Positions 23,012 to 31,645 are shown, counted from the first letter of the stretch. The stretch is DNA of 47,362 nt from Thermoleophilaceae bacterium (GCA_016929195.1 JAFGJG010000114.1:1-47362); one strand, 5' to 3'. Translations and numbers: made by a program. The notes: generated by a model not told the origin, from the letters alone.

Positions 23012-24210
23012 CGTCCCGCGCCCGAATCGCGGCGATCGCTGCCCTGGCGGCCGCCGCGCTGCCGTGCGCGGCGGCCGCGGCCCAGCCGCCTCCGGAAGTC
23101 CAGGCGCCGGCCGCGATCGTCGTCGACGCCCGTGACGGCCACGTCCTGTTCGCGCGCGCCGCCGAGGAGCACCGCGCGATCGCCAGCACCACGAAGCTGA
23201 TGACCGCGCTGCTGACGCTGGAGCGCGCCCGGCCGGACGAGGTGTTCACGGCGCCCGACTACGACGCGGCGCCCGCGGAGTCGCGGATCGACCTGGCCGC
23301 AGGCGAGCGAATGACCGTGGCCGACCTGCTGAAGGCGCTGCTGCTCGAGAGCGCCAACGATGCCGCGGTCACGCTGGCGCGCGGAGTGTCGGGCAGCACG
23401 CAGCGGTTCGTGGGCGCCATGAACAGGCGGGCGGAGGAGCTGGGCCTGGAGGACACGAGCTACGCGAACCCGGTTGGGCTGGACGATCCGGGCGCCTACT
23501 CGAGCGCGCACGACCTGGCCACGCTCGCCGCTGTGCTGATGAGGAGGCCGCGCTTCGCCCGGATCGTGGACCTGCCCGAGGCGCGGCTGGAATCGGGCAA
23601 CCGGACGCGCGTGGTCGAGAACCGCAACCTCCTGATCGCGCGCTACCCGTTCGTGACCGGCGTGAAGACGGGCCACACGCTGCGGGCGGGCTACGTGCTC
23701 ATCGGAGCGGCGGGCAACGCCCGCACCGGCCGCGTGCTCAGCGTGGTTCTGGGCGACCCGAGCGAGGCGGCGCGTGACGCCGACACGCTCGCCCTGCTGC
23801 GCTGGGGGCTGTCGCGCTTCGAGCGGGTCCGGCCGCTGCGCCCCGCGCGCACCGTGGCGGAGGTGGACATCGCGCACCGCTCCGAGGACGCCGAGCTGGT
23901 GCCGGCCAGGCCGGTCGCGCTGACCGTGCGCAGGGGACAGCGCGTACGGGTGCGGGCGAGTGCGCCGGACGAGCTCGACGGGCCGATCGAGGCGGGTACC
24001 CGGGTCGGGACGGCGAGCGTCCTGGTCGACGGACGCGCGGTGCGCAGGGTCGCGCTCGTGCCGCGGGCCGATGTCCCCGGTGCGGGTACAGTCCGCGTCG
24101 TCGTGTCCACGCTCGGGGTCCCCTTGACGCTCGCCCTGGTGGCAGCCATCCTGCTGATAGCCGCCATGACGGTGCTCCGGATTCGCGTGCGGCTGCGGCT
24201 CGTCAGATGA
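23008..24210 (+). CDS. D-alanyl-D-alanine carboxypeptidase (PBP5-like, S11)
   Basis: A protein of 400 residues with a signal peptide (about 1-25, cleavage near AAAAA-QPP). The penicillin-binding motifs are S60-TT-K63, S115-A-N117 and K220-T-G222, so the catalytic machinery is complete. After the transpeptidase-like domain there is a PBP5-type beta domain (about 285-365) and a hydrophobic C-terminal helix (about 368-392) with a basic tail, which would hold it in the membrane. It trims the terminal D-Ala from peptidoglycan stems. The start overlaps the LysM gene stop, so a LysM-carboxypeptidase pairing is likely. Its stop overlaps the next gene (ATGA). Confidence 0.93.
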   Translation: MTSRARIAAIAALAAAALPCAAAAAQPPPEVQAPAAIVVDARDGHVLFARAAEEHRAIASTTKLMTALLTLERARPDEVFTAPDYDAAPAESRIDLAAGERMTVADLLKALLLESANDAAVTLARGVSGSTQRFVGAMNRRAEELGLEDTSYANPVGLDDPGAYSSAHDLATLAAVLMRRPRFARIVDLPEARLESGNRTRVVENRNLLIARYPFVTGVKTGHTLRAGYVLIGAAGNARTGRVLSVVLGDPSEAARDADTLALLRWGLSRFERVRPLRPARTVAEVDIAHRSEDAELVPARPVALTVRRGQRVRVRASAPDELDGPIEAGTRVGTASVLVDGRAVRRVALVPRADVPGAGTVRVVVSTLGVPLTLALVAAILLIAAMTVLRIRVRLRLVR

Positions 24211-25166
24211 TCGTCACAGTCACACTCAACGCCGCGATCGACAAGACACTCGCGGTCCCCAACTTCCGCCTCGGGCGGCGCCACCGCGCCGTCGAGCAGA
24301 CCGCGATGGCGGGCGGCAAGGGCGTGAACGTCGCGCGTGCGCTCAAGGCGCTCGGGCAGCCGGTGATCGCGACGGGCGTGGCCGGCGGCCCGACCGGCAC
24401 GCTCATCACGGAGGCGCTCACCGGCGAGGGCATCCTCAACGACTTCCTGCGCATCCGCGAGGAGTCGCGGACCTCGACGGCGGTCATCGACCCGACCTCG
24501 GGCGAGCAGACCGAGATCAACGAGTACGGCCCGCTCGTGTCCGAGAGCGAGCTCGAGCGCTTCGTCGAGAAGCTGCTCTACCTGGCGCGCGGCGCGACCG
24601 TCTGCGTGTTCTCAGGCAGCCTGCCGCGCGGGGTGGACCCCGGCCTCTACGGGCGGCTGATCGAGGAGCTCAAGCGGCTCGGCGTCTCCACGATCCTCGA
24701 CTCCGAGGGCGAGCCGCTCATCGTCGGCACGCGCAAGAGCCCTGGCCTCGTCAGCCCGAACGAGCTCGAGGCGGAGGGCCTCGTGGGCCGCGAGTTCGCG
24801 GACGAGGAGGATCGCCTGGCCGGCATCGCCGAGATGGTCGAGCTGGGCGCCGGCGAGGCGATCATGACGCTGCCCGACGGGTGCCTGGCGATGCTCGCCG
24901 ACGGCGGCGAGAAGCGTGTCTACCGGGCCACGCTCGACCCGCTCGAGCCGGTCGCCGCGGTGGGGTCGGGCGACGCCTTCCTGGCCGGCTTCGTCGCCGC
25001 CCGCTACTCGGGCGGCGGGAACGAGGACTGCCTCCGCTTCGCCGTCGCGTGCGGCGCCGAGTCGACCCAGCACTTCGGCGCCGGGGTGGTCGATCTGCGC
25101 GAGGTTGAGCGGCTCCGGACGGAGGTCGGGGTCGAGCAACTCACGCTATCTGCGCTCGGTTCTTAG
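24207..25166 (+). CDS. PfkB-family sugar kinase (1-phosphofructokinase / LacC type)
   Basis: A protein of 319 residues. The N-terminal VTLNAAIDKTLAV and GGKGVNVARALKALG (36-50) and the C-terminal AVGSGDAFLAGFVAA with catalytic Asp256 are the two PfkB signatures. The opening resembles FruK/LacC hexose-phosphate kinases rather than ribokinase. It would phosphorylate fructose 1-phosphate, tagatose 6-phosphate or a related sugar phosphate. No PTS or other sugar genes adjoin it, and it is coupled to the carboxypeptidase gene, so a link to cell-wall sugars is possible but unproven. Confidence 0.88.
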   Translation: MIVTVTLNAAIDKTLAVPNFRLGRRHRAVEQTAMAGGKGVNVARALKALGQPVIATGVAGGPTGTLITEALTGEGILNDFLRIREESRTSTAVIDPTSGEQTEINEYGPLVSESELERFVEKLLYLARGATVCVFSGSLPRGVDPGLYGRLIEELKRLGVSTILDSEGEPLIVGTRKSPGLVSPNELEAEGLVGREFADEEDRLAGIAEMVELGAGEAIMTLPDGCLAMLADGGEKRVYRATLDPLEPVAAVGSGDAFLAGFVAARYSGGGNEDCLRFAVACGAESTQHFGAGVVDLREVERLRTEVGVEQLTLSALGS

Positions 25167-25177
25167 GCCGCTCAGGG

Positions 25178-25194
25178 ACCGCCGTCAGGGCGGT
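25178..25194 (+). terminator. short GC hairpin after the kinase gene
   Basis: ACCGCC (25178-25183) and GGCGGT (25189-25194) pair across a 5-nt GTCAG loop, 11 nt after the kinase stop. There is no T tract. It probably ends the hup-to-kinase unit. Confidence 0.45.
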
Positions 25195-25226
25195 GCTAAC
25201 GTCAAGCGTTCGTCCGTCGTCGAACC

Positions 25227-25232
25227 TAGGAT
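25227..25232 (+). promoter_or_regulatory. -10 box for leaderless guaB3
   Basis: TAGGAT ends 6 nt before ATG 25239. No ribosome-binding site is present, consistent with a leaderless transcript. No good -35 is seen. Confidence 0.55.
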
Positions 25233-25238
25233 GGCCCA

Positions 25239-26489
25239 ATGGAAGTGGAGATCGGCCGGGGCAAGAAGGGCCGTCGCGCGTACGGCTTCGATGACATCGC
25301 GATCGTGCCCTCGAGGCGCACGCGCGACCCGGACGACATCGACATCACCTGGACGCTCGGGCCCTACCGATTCGAGCTTCCGTTGCTCGCCTCGGCCATG
25401 GACGGCGTCGTCTCGCCAGCCACCGCGGGGGCCATCGGGAACCTCGGCGGCCTCGGTGTCCTGAACCTCGAGGGCATCTGGACCCGCTACGACGACCCGG
25501 ACGCCGAGCTCGCGCGGATCGCCGACCTTCCGACGGAGCTCGCCACGACCGAGATGCAGCGGATCTACGCGCAGCCGGTCCGCTCCGACCTCGTCGCGCA
25601 GCGGATCCGCGAGATCAAGGACCAGGGCGTCGTGGCCTGCGCCTCGCTCACACCACAGAAGGTGCGCGAGCACTACGAGACCGCAATCGAGGCGGGGCTC
25701 GACGTGCTCGTCATCCAGGGCACCGTGATCTCCGCGGAGCACGTGTCCACCCGCAGCGAGCCGCTGAACCTGAAGGAGTTCATCCGCGAGGTGCCGATCC
25801 CGGTCGTAGTCGGCGGCTGCGCCTCGTATGCCACCGGCCTCCACCTCATGCGCACCGGCGCGGTCGCGGTGCTCGTGGGCGTCGGTCCCGGCGCGGCGTG
25901 CACCACCCGCGGCGTGCTCGGCATCGGCGTGCCGCAGGCCACCGCGATCGCCGACGTGGCCGCGGCCCGCTCACAGCACATGCTCGAGACCGGCGAGTAC
26001 GTGAAGGTCATCGCCGACGGCGGCATGCGCAACGGCGGCGACGTCTCGAAGGCGATCGCCTGCGGCGCGGACGCGGTCATGGTCGGCTCGCCGCTCGCGC
26101 GCGCCTACGAGGCGCCCGGGCGCGGCTACCACTGGGGCATGGCGACCTTCCACCCGTCGCTCCCGCGCGGCGCCCGCGTGAAGACCACCCAGAACGGCAC
26201 GCTCGAGCAGATCCTGCTCGGCCCCGCCCACGAGAACGACGGCACGTTCAACCTGATGGGCAGCCTTCGCACGTCGATGGCCACCTGCGGCTACGAGGAC
26301 ATCCCGGCGTTCCACAAGGCCGAGGTGATGGTCGCCCCGGCGCTGCAGAGCGAGGGCAAGCAGCTCCAGCGCGAGCAGTCGGTCGGGATGGGCGCCACCT
26401 CCGCCGCGGTGCCGCACCCCGCCGCCAACGGCGTGGTGCCGGAGGGTGAGCCCCAGACCGCCGGCGACCCGGCGCTCGTAGGGGAGTGA
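25239..26489 (+). CDS. guaB3: GuaB3-type IMP dehydrogenase family protein
   Basis: A protein of 416 residues. [20 protein letters not shown] followed by [12 protein letters not shown] is the GuaB3 signature, the paralogue found in actinobacteria and cyanobacteria. The catalytic Cys221 lies in [13 protein letters not shown]. The CBS pair of classic IMPDH is absent. [20 protein letters not shown] and [10 protein letters not shown] bind the IMP phosphate. GuaB3 oxidises IMP to XMP with NAD+, at least in characterised cases. The last 60 residues extend beyond the barrel and are low in complexity. It is coupled by GTGA to guaA, so the two final steps of GMP synthesis are made together. Confidence 0.92.
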   Translation: MEVEIGRGKKGRRAYGFDDIAIVPSRRTRDPDDIDITWTLGPYRFELPLLASAMDGVVSPATAGAIGNLGGLGVLNLEGIWTRYDDPDAELARIADLPTELATTEMQRIYAQPVRSDLVAQRIREIKDQGVVACASLTPQKVREHYETAIEAGLDVLVIQGTVISAEHVSTRSEPLNLKEFIREVPIPVVVGGCASYATGLHLMRTGAVAVLVGVGPGAACTTRGVLGIGVPQATAIADVAAARSQHMLETGEYVKVIADGGMRNGGDVSKAIACGADAVMVGSPLARAYEAPGRGYHWGMATFHPSLPRGARVKTTQNGTLEQILLGPAHENDGTFNLMGSLRTSMATCGYEDIPAFHKAEVMVAPALQSEGKQLQREQSVGMGATSAAVPHPAANGVVPEGEPQTAGDPALVGE

Positions 26490-28090
26490 GCAGCCCCTCC
26501 GCGACCGTCGGAGAAGGCGCCGGCCGAGGCGCGCCCGTCCATGCCCGACCCGCCACCGACGAGGTGCTCGTCCTCGACTTCGGCGGCCAGTACTCGCAGC
26601 TGATCGCCCGGCGCGTGCGCGAGTGCGGCGTGTTCGCCGAGCTGCTCCCGCACGACGTCCCGCTCGATGAGGTCGCGCGCCGGCAGCCGAAGGGCCTGAT
26701 CCTCTCCGGGGGTCCCGCGTCGGTGTACGCCGACGGGGCGCCCGCCCTGCGCACCGAGCTGCTCGAGCTCGGCGTTCCGGTGCTGGGCATCTGCTACGGC
26801 ATGCAGGCGATGGTGCTCACGCTCGGCGGCCGCGTGGAGGGCGCCGAGGTCGGCGAGTTCGGGCGCTCGCAGCTGATGGTCTCGGAGCACGGGCGGCTGC
26901 TCGACGGCGTGCCCGCGGAACAGAGCTGCTGGATGAGCCACCGCGACACCGTCTTCGAGCCGCCTCCCGGCTTCACCGCGCTGGCCTCCTCGACCGAGTC
27001 GCCCGTCGCGGCGATGGAGGACCCCGACCGCGGGCTCTACGGGATCCAGTTCCACCCGGAGGTGGCCCACACCCCCTACGGCACCCAGATCCTCGAGACC
27101 TTCCTGCGCGACATCGCCGGCTGCGACATGGCCTGGAGCGCCGCCTCGGTCGTCGAGGAGCAGGTCGCGCGCATCCGCGAGCAGGTCGGCGAGGGGCGCG
27201 TGATCTGCGGGCTGTCAGGCGGAGTGGACTCATCGGTCGCGGCGTTGCTCACCTACCGCGCGGTGGGCGACCAGCTCACCTGCGTCTTCGTCGACCACGG
27301 CCTGATGCGCAAGAACGAGGGCAACCAGGTCGTGGCCGCCTTCCGCGACCACTTCAAGGTGCCGCTGATCGCCGTCGACGCCGAGGAGCGCTTCCTGGCC
27401 CGGCTCGCGGGGGTCACCGACCCCGAGACCAAGCGCAAGATCATCGGCGAGGAGTTCATCCGCGTGTTCGAGGAGCAGGCCGAGCGCCTCGACAACCCGC
27501 GCTACCTCGTGCAGGGCACGCTCTACTCGGACGTGATCGAGTCTGGCGGCGGCACCGGCGCGGCCACGATCAAGTCGCACCACAACGTGGGCGGCCTGCC
27601 CGACGACCTCGAGTTCGAGCTGGTCGAGCCGCTGCGCACGCTCTTCAAGGACGAGGTGCGCCAGGTCGGGGCGGAGCTGGGCATGTCGGACCGGCTCGTG
27701 TGGCGCCAGCCGTTCCCGGGCCCGGGGCTCGCGATCCGGGTCGTCGGCGGCGAGGTCACGAAGGAGCGGCTCGAGATCCTGCGCGACGCGGACGCGATCC
27801 TCCAGGACGAGATCCGGACCGCCGGGCTCTACCGCGAGCTCTGGCAGTCCTTCTGCGTGCTGCCCGGCGACCTCCGGAGCGTCGGCGTGCAGGGCGACGA
27901 GCGCACCTACGGGTACGTCGTCGTGATCCGCGCGGTCACGAGCGACGACGCGATGACCGCCGACTGGGCGCGCCTGCCCTACGACCTGCTCGAGCGCGTG
28001 GCCTCGCGGATGATCAACGAGATCGCCCAGGTCAACCGGGTGACGCTGGACATCACCAGCAAGCCCCCGGGCACCATCGAGTGGGAATAG
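26486..28090 (+). CDS. guaA: GMP synthase (glutamine-hydrolysing)
   Basis: A protein of 534 residues. About 25 unusual N-terminal residues precede the amidotransferase domain ([19 protein letters not shown]), with nucleophile Cys103 in GICYGMQ and His/Glu in QFHPEVAHT. The PP-loop SGGVDSS begins at Ser244. The C-terminal dimerisation domain ends in the expected [12 protein letters not shown]. It turns XMP into GMP with ATP and glutamine. The start overlaps the guaB3 stop, which explains the odd extension: a shorter start would break the coupling. The minus-strand cupin gene ends 5 nt downstream. Confidence 0.96.
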   Translation: MSSPSATVGEGAGRGAPVHARPATDEVLVLDFGGQYSQLIARRVRECGVFAELLPHDVPLDEVARRQPKGLILSGGPASVYADGAPALRTELLELGVPVLGICYGMQAMVLTLGGRVEGAEVGEFGRSQLMVSEHGRLLDGVPAEQSCWMSHRDTVFEPPPGFTALASSTESPVAAMEDPDRGLYGIQFHPEVAHTPYGTQILETFLRDIAGCDMAWSAASVVEEQVARIREQVGEGRVICGLSGGVDSSVAALLTYRAVGDQLTCVFVDHGLMRKNEGNQVVAAFRDHFKVPLIAVDAEERFLARLAGVTDPETKRKIIGEEFIRVFEEQAERLDNPRYLVQGTLYSDVIESGGGTGAATIKSHHNVGGLPDDLEFELVEPLRTLFKDEVRQVGAELGMSDRLVWRQPFPGPGLAIRVVGGEVTKERLEILRDADAILQDEIRTAGLYRELWQSFCVLPGDLRSVGVQGDERTYGYVVVIRAVTSDDAMTADWARLPYDLLERVASRMINEIAQVNRVTLDITSKPPGTIEWE

Positions 28091-28094
28091 CCGG

Positions 28095-28487
28095 CTAGGC
28101 CGGCCAGAACCCGTCGACCAGCTCCACCTCGTTGGACTGGTCCACGAGCCGGTGCGAAACCAGGATCAGCTCGGCGTCCTCCGGTCCCTCGTTCCAGACC
28201 GAGCGGAGCGTCTCGGGGGCGATCCTGACGATCGTGCCCGGGCCGGCCTCGACCACCTCGTCCTCGAGCTTGACCTCGACCGTCCCCGAGATCACGTAGA
28301 GGGTCTCCTCCTGGGTCCGGTGGCGGTGGCCGTAGCTGCCCTTGCCGCCAGTGTTCGGGGCCATCCGGCGGTAGGTGAGCGCCACCTGCTCGGCGCCGAT
28401 GTGCTCGGTGGCCATCCGGATCTCGCCCGGGTAGTCGCCGCTCACGTCGGGGACGTCGTTCACATGGGTGATCGAGTAGCCGGCCAA
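28095..28487 (-). CDS. cupin domain protein
   Basis: A protein of 130 residues from TTG 28487, which has AGGAGG 5-6 nt upstream. Cupin motif 1 is G-H-R-H-R-T-Q-E-E-T-L-Y-V-I-S-G and motif 2 lies around AGPGTIVRIAPETLRSVWNEG. The motif 1 His, His and Glu suggest metal binding, while the usual motif 2 His is not obvious, so activity is uncertain. It resembles small single-domain cupins of unknown role that bind sugars or act as isomerases. It converges on guaA and diverges from the GlsB-like gene 27 bp away. Confidence 0.82.
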   Translation of the reverse strand: MAGYSITHVNDVPDVSGDYPGEIRMATEHIGAEQVALTYRRMAPNTGGKGSYGHRHRTQEETLYVISGTVEVKLEDEVVEAGPGTIVRIAPETLRSVWNEGPEDAELILVSHRLVDQSNEVELVDGFWPA

Positions 28488-28501
28488 AGCTGCCTCCTCG
28501 G

Positions 28502-28507
28502 TAGCGT
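28502..28507 (+). promoter_or_regulatory. -10 box for the leaderless GlsB-like gene
   Basis: TAGCGT ends 7 nt before GTG 28515, in the 27-bp divergent gap with the cupin gene. The cupin ribosome site (28493-28499) is almost adjacent on the other strand. Confidence 0.5.
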
Positions 28508-28514
28508 TGCCCCC

Positions 28515-28802
28515 GTGGGCATCGTCACGTGGGCCGTCTGGGGGTTGTTCGTGGGCATCTTCGCGCGAATCCTCAAGCCGGGCGGGCAGCGCGTGGGGAT
28601 CGTCCTGACGGTCGTGCTCGGCGTCGTGGGGTCGCTGATCGGCGGCTTCGTCGCGACGGAGCTGCTCGGCATCGCGGACGCCGACGAGTTCGACTTCGGC
28701 AGCTTCATCATCGCCGTCGCCGCGTCGGTGCTCCTGCTTGCCGTCTGGAACCGCGTGGACCGCATGCTGCCCGACCGCGACCGCAAGCAGCTGCCGCGCT
28801 AG
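28515..28802 (+). CDS. GlsB/YeaQ/YmgE-type small membrane protein
   Basis: A protein of 95 residues with three hydrophobic helices (about 4-20, 27-50 and 58-78). W-G-L-F-V-G-I-F-A-R-I-L-K-P-G-G in helix 1 and the glycine-rich GVVGSLIGGFVATELLG match the transglycosylase-associated/GlsB family, which is stress-induced in several bacteria. A basic tail (DRDRKQLPR) follows. Molecular function is not known for the family. The TAG stop shares a CTAG with the minus-strand aminotransferase gene. Confidence 0.82.
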   Translation: MGIVTWAVWGLFVGIFARILKPGGQRVGIVLTVVLGVVGSLIGGFVATELLGIADADEFDFGSFIIAVAASVLLLAVWNRVDRMLPDRDRKQLPR

Positions 28803-30148
28803 CCGGCCACCTCGGCCAGGAAGGCGTCGAGCACCTCCAGGTAGCGGTCCACGTCCGCGTCCGAGTGCTGGATGCCGCAGGCGGGGCCCGCCGAGTCCAT
28901 GGCGTCCCACACCCCGCGGTTCGCCATGTAGAGGCGCTGGAGGTTGTAGACGTCCGTGTCGAAGGTCGCGCGAGCCTCCTCCGCGTTGCCCGGCAGCTCG
29001 GGCGCGTGGGTGTACCCGGACCGGTTGAAGAGGCGATGCGCCCGCCATTCGAGCCCGTGAGCGCGCGCCGCGGACTCGATGCCGTCGGCCAGCCTCGCGC
29101 CGAGGGCGGCCGCGCTCTCGTAGGCGTCGTCCGTGAGCACCTCGGCGAGCGTCACCCGGGCGGCGGCCATCGACAGCGCATTGCCGAACAGGGTGCCTCC
29201 GGTGGCCACGCCCTGGTCCCAGGCGAGCGAGGGGTCGTCCAGGACCGCGGCCACCTCGTCCTTCATCCCATAGCAGCCCAGCGGGATCCCGCCGGACGCC
29301 GACTTTCCCGCGACCAGCACGTCGGGGTCCAGGCCCCAGCGACCGGTCAGGCCGCCGGGCCCCGCGACGAGCGTGTGCGTCTCGTCGAGCACGAGCAGGC
29401 TGCCCGCTTCGCTCACAAGCTCCCGCAGGCCCGTGTGGAAGCCGTCCGCGGGCATCACGACCCCGCAGTTGGTGATCGCCGCCTCGGCCAGCACGCAGGC
29501 CACCTCCCCGTCCGCCAGGGCGCGCTCCAGGGCCTCCAGGTCGTTGTAGGGAACGATCCGCACGTGGCGCGTGGCATCGCGCGGGACGCCCCGCCCCAGC
29601 GGCTTCACGCCGTCGCCGCCGGCCTCGGCCAGCAGCTCGTCGGCGTGGCCGTGGTACTTGCCGTCGAACATGACCACGTCGTTGCGGCCCGTCACCGTTC
29701 GGGCCACGCGGATCGCCTCGCTGTTCGCCTGGGTCGCTGACGACGTGTACTGCCACTTGGGCAGCCCGAAGCGCCCTGCCAGCTGCTCGCTGACCTCGAT
29801 GGCGTCCTCGGTCGGGAGGAGGAACTGCGAGCCGGCCGCCACCCGCTCCGCCGCCACCCGCACGAGGCGCGGGACCCCGTACCCGGTGAACATGCTCGTG
29901 TCCGCGAGGTTGAAGTCGACGTAGGAATTGCCGTCGACGTCGGTGAACGACGCGCCGCTGCCCGCATCCACGAACACCGGCGGGTGCTCGTAGGCGGAGG
30001 ACATCCAGTTCATCGGAACGCCCAGCGGCATCGAGCGGCGGGCGTCATGGAGGAGACGGGTGCCGCGCGGCCGCAGCTCGGCGAAGCGCCCCGTCTCGCG
30101 GGCCAGCACCTCATCGACCCTGCGCCGCGACACCCCCGTGGGTGTCAC
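28799..30148 (-). CDS. class III aminotransferase (glutamate-1-semialdehyde aminomutase-like)
   Basis: A protein of 449 residues with the fold-type I PLP pattern: TSSATQANSEAIRVARTVTG, KYHGHADELL, LLVLDETHTLV (Asp binds the pyridine N), and the Schiff-base Lys in VLVAGKSASGGIPLG. The overall shape is that of HemL relatives. No heme genes lie nearby and several regions differ from HemL, so another aminotransferase or aminomutase role is likely. It starts at GTG 30148 with TAGACT 7 nt upstream, where the TAG is also the stop of the M23 gene. Confidence 0.85.
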   Translation of the reverse strand: MTPTGVSRRRVDEVLARETGRFAELRPRGTRLLHDARRSMPLGVPMNWMSSAYEHPPVFVDAGSGASFTDVDGNSYVDFNLADTSMFTGYGVPRLVRVAAERVAAGSQFLLPTEDAIEVSEQLAGRFGLPKWQYTSSATQANSEAIRVARTVTGRNDVVMFDGKYHGHADELLAEAGGDGVKPLGRGVPRDATRHVRIVPYNDLEALERALADGEVACVLAEAAITNCGVVMPADGFHTGLRELVSEAGSLLVLDETHTLVAGPGGLTGRWGLDPDVLVAGKSASGGIPLGCYGMKDEVAAVLDDPSLAWDQGVATGGTLFGNALSMAAARVTLAEVLTDDAYESAAALGARLADGIESAARAHGLEWRAHRLFNRSGYTHAPELPGNAEEARATFDTDVYNLQRLYMANRGVWDAMDSAGPACGIQHSDADVDRYLEVLDAFLAEVAG

Positions 30149-30155
30149 GCGGGCG

Positions 30156-30161
30156 AGTCTA
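30156..30161 (-). promoter_or_regulatory. -10 box overlapping the M23 stop codon
   Basis: Read on the minus strand, TAGACT (30161-30156) begins with the TAG stop of the upstream M23 gene and ends 7 nt before GTG 30148. It would drive a leaderless aminotransferase transcript. Confidence 0.5.
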
Positions 30162-31355
30162 AGACCAGGCGTCCCAGGCCTTCAAGGACGGCAGCGGGTC
30201 GAACGGCTTTCCGCCGTCGTACCAGCCGGGGGCGCGCCAGAGCTCGAAGTGGAGGTGGCAGCCGCGGGCGTTGCCGGTGTCGCCGACGGCGCCGATGCGC
30301 TGGCCGGTGTACACGCGGTCGCCGGGCGAGAAAGGCGAGGGCTCGGCCATGTGCATGTAGGCGTAGTCCTCGCCGGTGCCGGCGGCGTCGATGACGAGGT
30401 AGTAGCCGGCGGCCGCGTGGTACTGCTTGAACTTCACCCGCCCGCCGCGCGCCGCGACCAGGGGGGTTCCGCAGCGCGCGAACACGTCCTGGCCCTGGTG
30501 GCTGTGACCGGCGCGACCGGTGCCGAAGCGGGCTCCGGACTGGCCGTAGTTGTGCCGGCCGCGGATGGGGAACATGTTGTCGTAGAGGTCGAAGGTGTCG
30601 CGGGTGGCCTCCTCGAGGCCTGCGCTGCGCACGGTGGCGCCGCTTCCCCCCGAGGCCGTAAGGCGGAACGAGTAGCGCCCGGGCCTGGCGCCCGACGAGC
30701 CGATCCGCCCGTTCCACGAGACGTCCGTGACGGCGTCCGGCTCCGGCGCGGGGTGCCAGGTCTTCACCGCCGCGCCGTCGGCGGCCCGGACCAGCTCGAC
30801 GGCCACGTCGGACGGGGCGGCGCCGGACAGCCTGAACGAGAAGGTCACGGCCCGGCGCGCGTCCACGAACGCCTTGGTCCGGCTGGTGCCGGTCTCGAGC
30901 TGCGGCACCCCCGGCACCGGGCTGAGCTCGGTGTTCGGCTCGGGCGGTGGGGGCGGCAGGATCGCGACCGGCTCGGTGGGGGGCGACTGTACGGCCCGGC
31001 TCACCATCGCGCTCAGCGGGCCGCTCACCGCGCCGATCGGCACCCGGACGCTCAGGCGCTTCGAGCTGCCCCCGCGCACGCGCGCGCTCGTGTCATCCGA
31101 GCTCCCGTGGCTGCCGCGGAAGACGATCTTCACCACCCCATCGAGGGCGGACCCCGTGATCCGGAGCGTGCTGCCGCCCTGCGCGCGCTTCTTCGAGCCG
31201 CAGCGGCGCACGCAGGCCACCTTCGATATCTCGGGCTTTGCGACGAACACCGCGCCGCCGCCGCCCGACTGGGCGAGCGCGGTGGGGCCGGCCGCCAGCC
31301 CGCAGACTCCGAGCGCTACGGCGGCGCCTCCGGCGTGGATCCGGCTGTGTCGCAA
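30159..31355 (-). CDS. secreted M23 peptidoglycan endopeptidase
   Basis: A protein of 398 residues from TTG 31355. A signal peptide (about 1-29) is followed by an IPT/TIG-like beta domain with a Cys pair (41-120), a proline linker, a FlgD-like Ig fold (about 165-235) and a C-terminal LytM/M23 domain (about 255-385). Zinc and catalytic residues are intact: H286-x3-D290 and H367-L-H369. It would cut peptide cross-bridges in the wall. A GGAG abuts the TTG directly, an unusual spacing, but no better start exists before a stop at 31382. A c-di-AMP riboswitch precedes it, as for many actinobacterial wall hydrolases. Confidence 0.92.
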   Translation of the reverse strand: MRHSRIHAGGAAVALGVCGLAAGPTALAQSGGGGAVFVAKPEISKVACVRRCGSKKRAQGGSTLRITGSALDGVVKIVFRGSHGSSDDTSARVRGGSSKRLSVRVPIGAVSGPLSAMVSRAVQSPPTEPVAILPPPPPEPNTELSPVPGVPQLETGTSRTKAFVDARRAVTFSFRLSGAAPSDVAVELVRAADGAAVKTWHPAPEPDAVTDVSWNGRIGSSGARPGRYSFRLTASGGSGATVRSAGLEEATRDTFDLYDNMFPIRGRHNYGQSGARFGTGRAGHSHQGQDVFARCGTPLVAARGGRVKFKQYHAAAGYYLVIDAAGTGEDYAYMHMAEPSPFSPGDRVYTGQRIGAVGDTGNARGCHLHFELWRAPGWYDGGKPFDPLPSLKAWDAWS

Positions 31356-31361
31356 CTCCTT

Positions 31362-31540
31362 GGCCTCGCTTCGGTCGGCCTACGGGGTTAGCTGACGGGC
31401 TCGCGCCGTTTTGGCGCTACGGCCGGGGCAATCCGGCCGATTCGCCCCTCCGACGACCGCTTTCGACGGCCCTCGAACGGTTCCCCCGCTCCCGGGCGCC
31501 CGAGACGGGCGCTTCGGGATTCGGCAGGCACTGAATCGGC
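31362..31540 (-). promoter_or_regulatory. c-di-AMP (ydaO/yuaA) riboswitch
   Basis: Read on the minus strand, the conserved blocks of this class occur in order: GCCGAATCC (31525-31517), GAGCGGGGGAACC (31491-31479), GGGGCGAATC (31448-31439) and GAGCCCGTCAGCTAACCCCG with TAGGC (31402-31378). The ydaO class senses c-di-AMP and usually turns genes off at high ligand. In actinobacteria it commonly sits before wall hydrolases, as here. It fills the gap between the M23 gene and its promoter. Boundaries are approximate, and I do not see a clear expression-platform terminator. Confidence 0.9.
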
Positions 31541-31545
31541 GCGGC

Positions 31546-31574
31546 AGTATAACCGCGGGCCCGGCCTGGTCGCA
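31546..31574 (-). promoter_or_regulatory. promoter of the riboswitch-M23 transcript
   Basis: The minus strand has TATACT (31551-31546), the best -10 in the window, 17 bp after a weak TGCGAC (31574-31569). The start would be near 31539, right at the riboswitch 5' edge. Confidence 0.65.
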
Positions 31575-31605
31575 GGCCGCGGGCGTGTGCCACACTACGC
31601 CACCG

Positions 31606-31634
31606 GTCGGCGCCGTCTCGGCGTGCGCGCCGAC
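31606..31634 (+). promoter_or_regulatory. candidate rplM leader hairpin
   Basis: GTCGGCG (31606-31612) and CGCCGAC (31628-31634) form a 7-bp stem ending 11 nt before the rplM ATG. Within it CGCCG (31611-31615) and CGGCG (31619-31623) could pair instead, giving two exclusive folds. No ribosome site is visible between hairpin and ATG. This would suit autoregulation by a ribosomal protein, but similarity to a known L13 leader was not established. Confidence 0.35.
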
Positions 31635-31645
31635 CCCCTTGCTCC

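Noticed and set aside
28088-28100. GCCGGC-TAG-GCCGGC as a guaA terminator
   Set aside because: Each arm is itself a palindrome, the loop is only 3 nt, and it overlaps both stop codons; it may be incidental.
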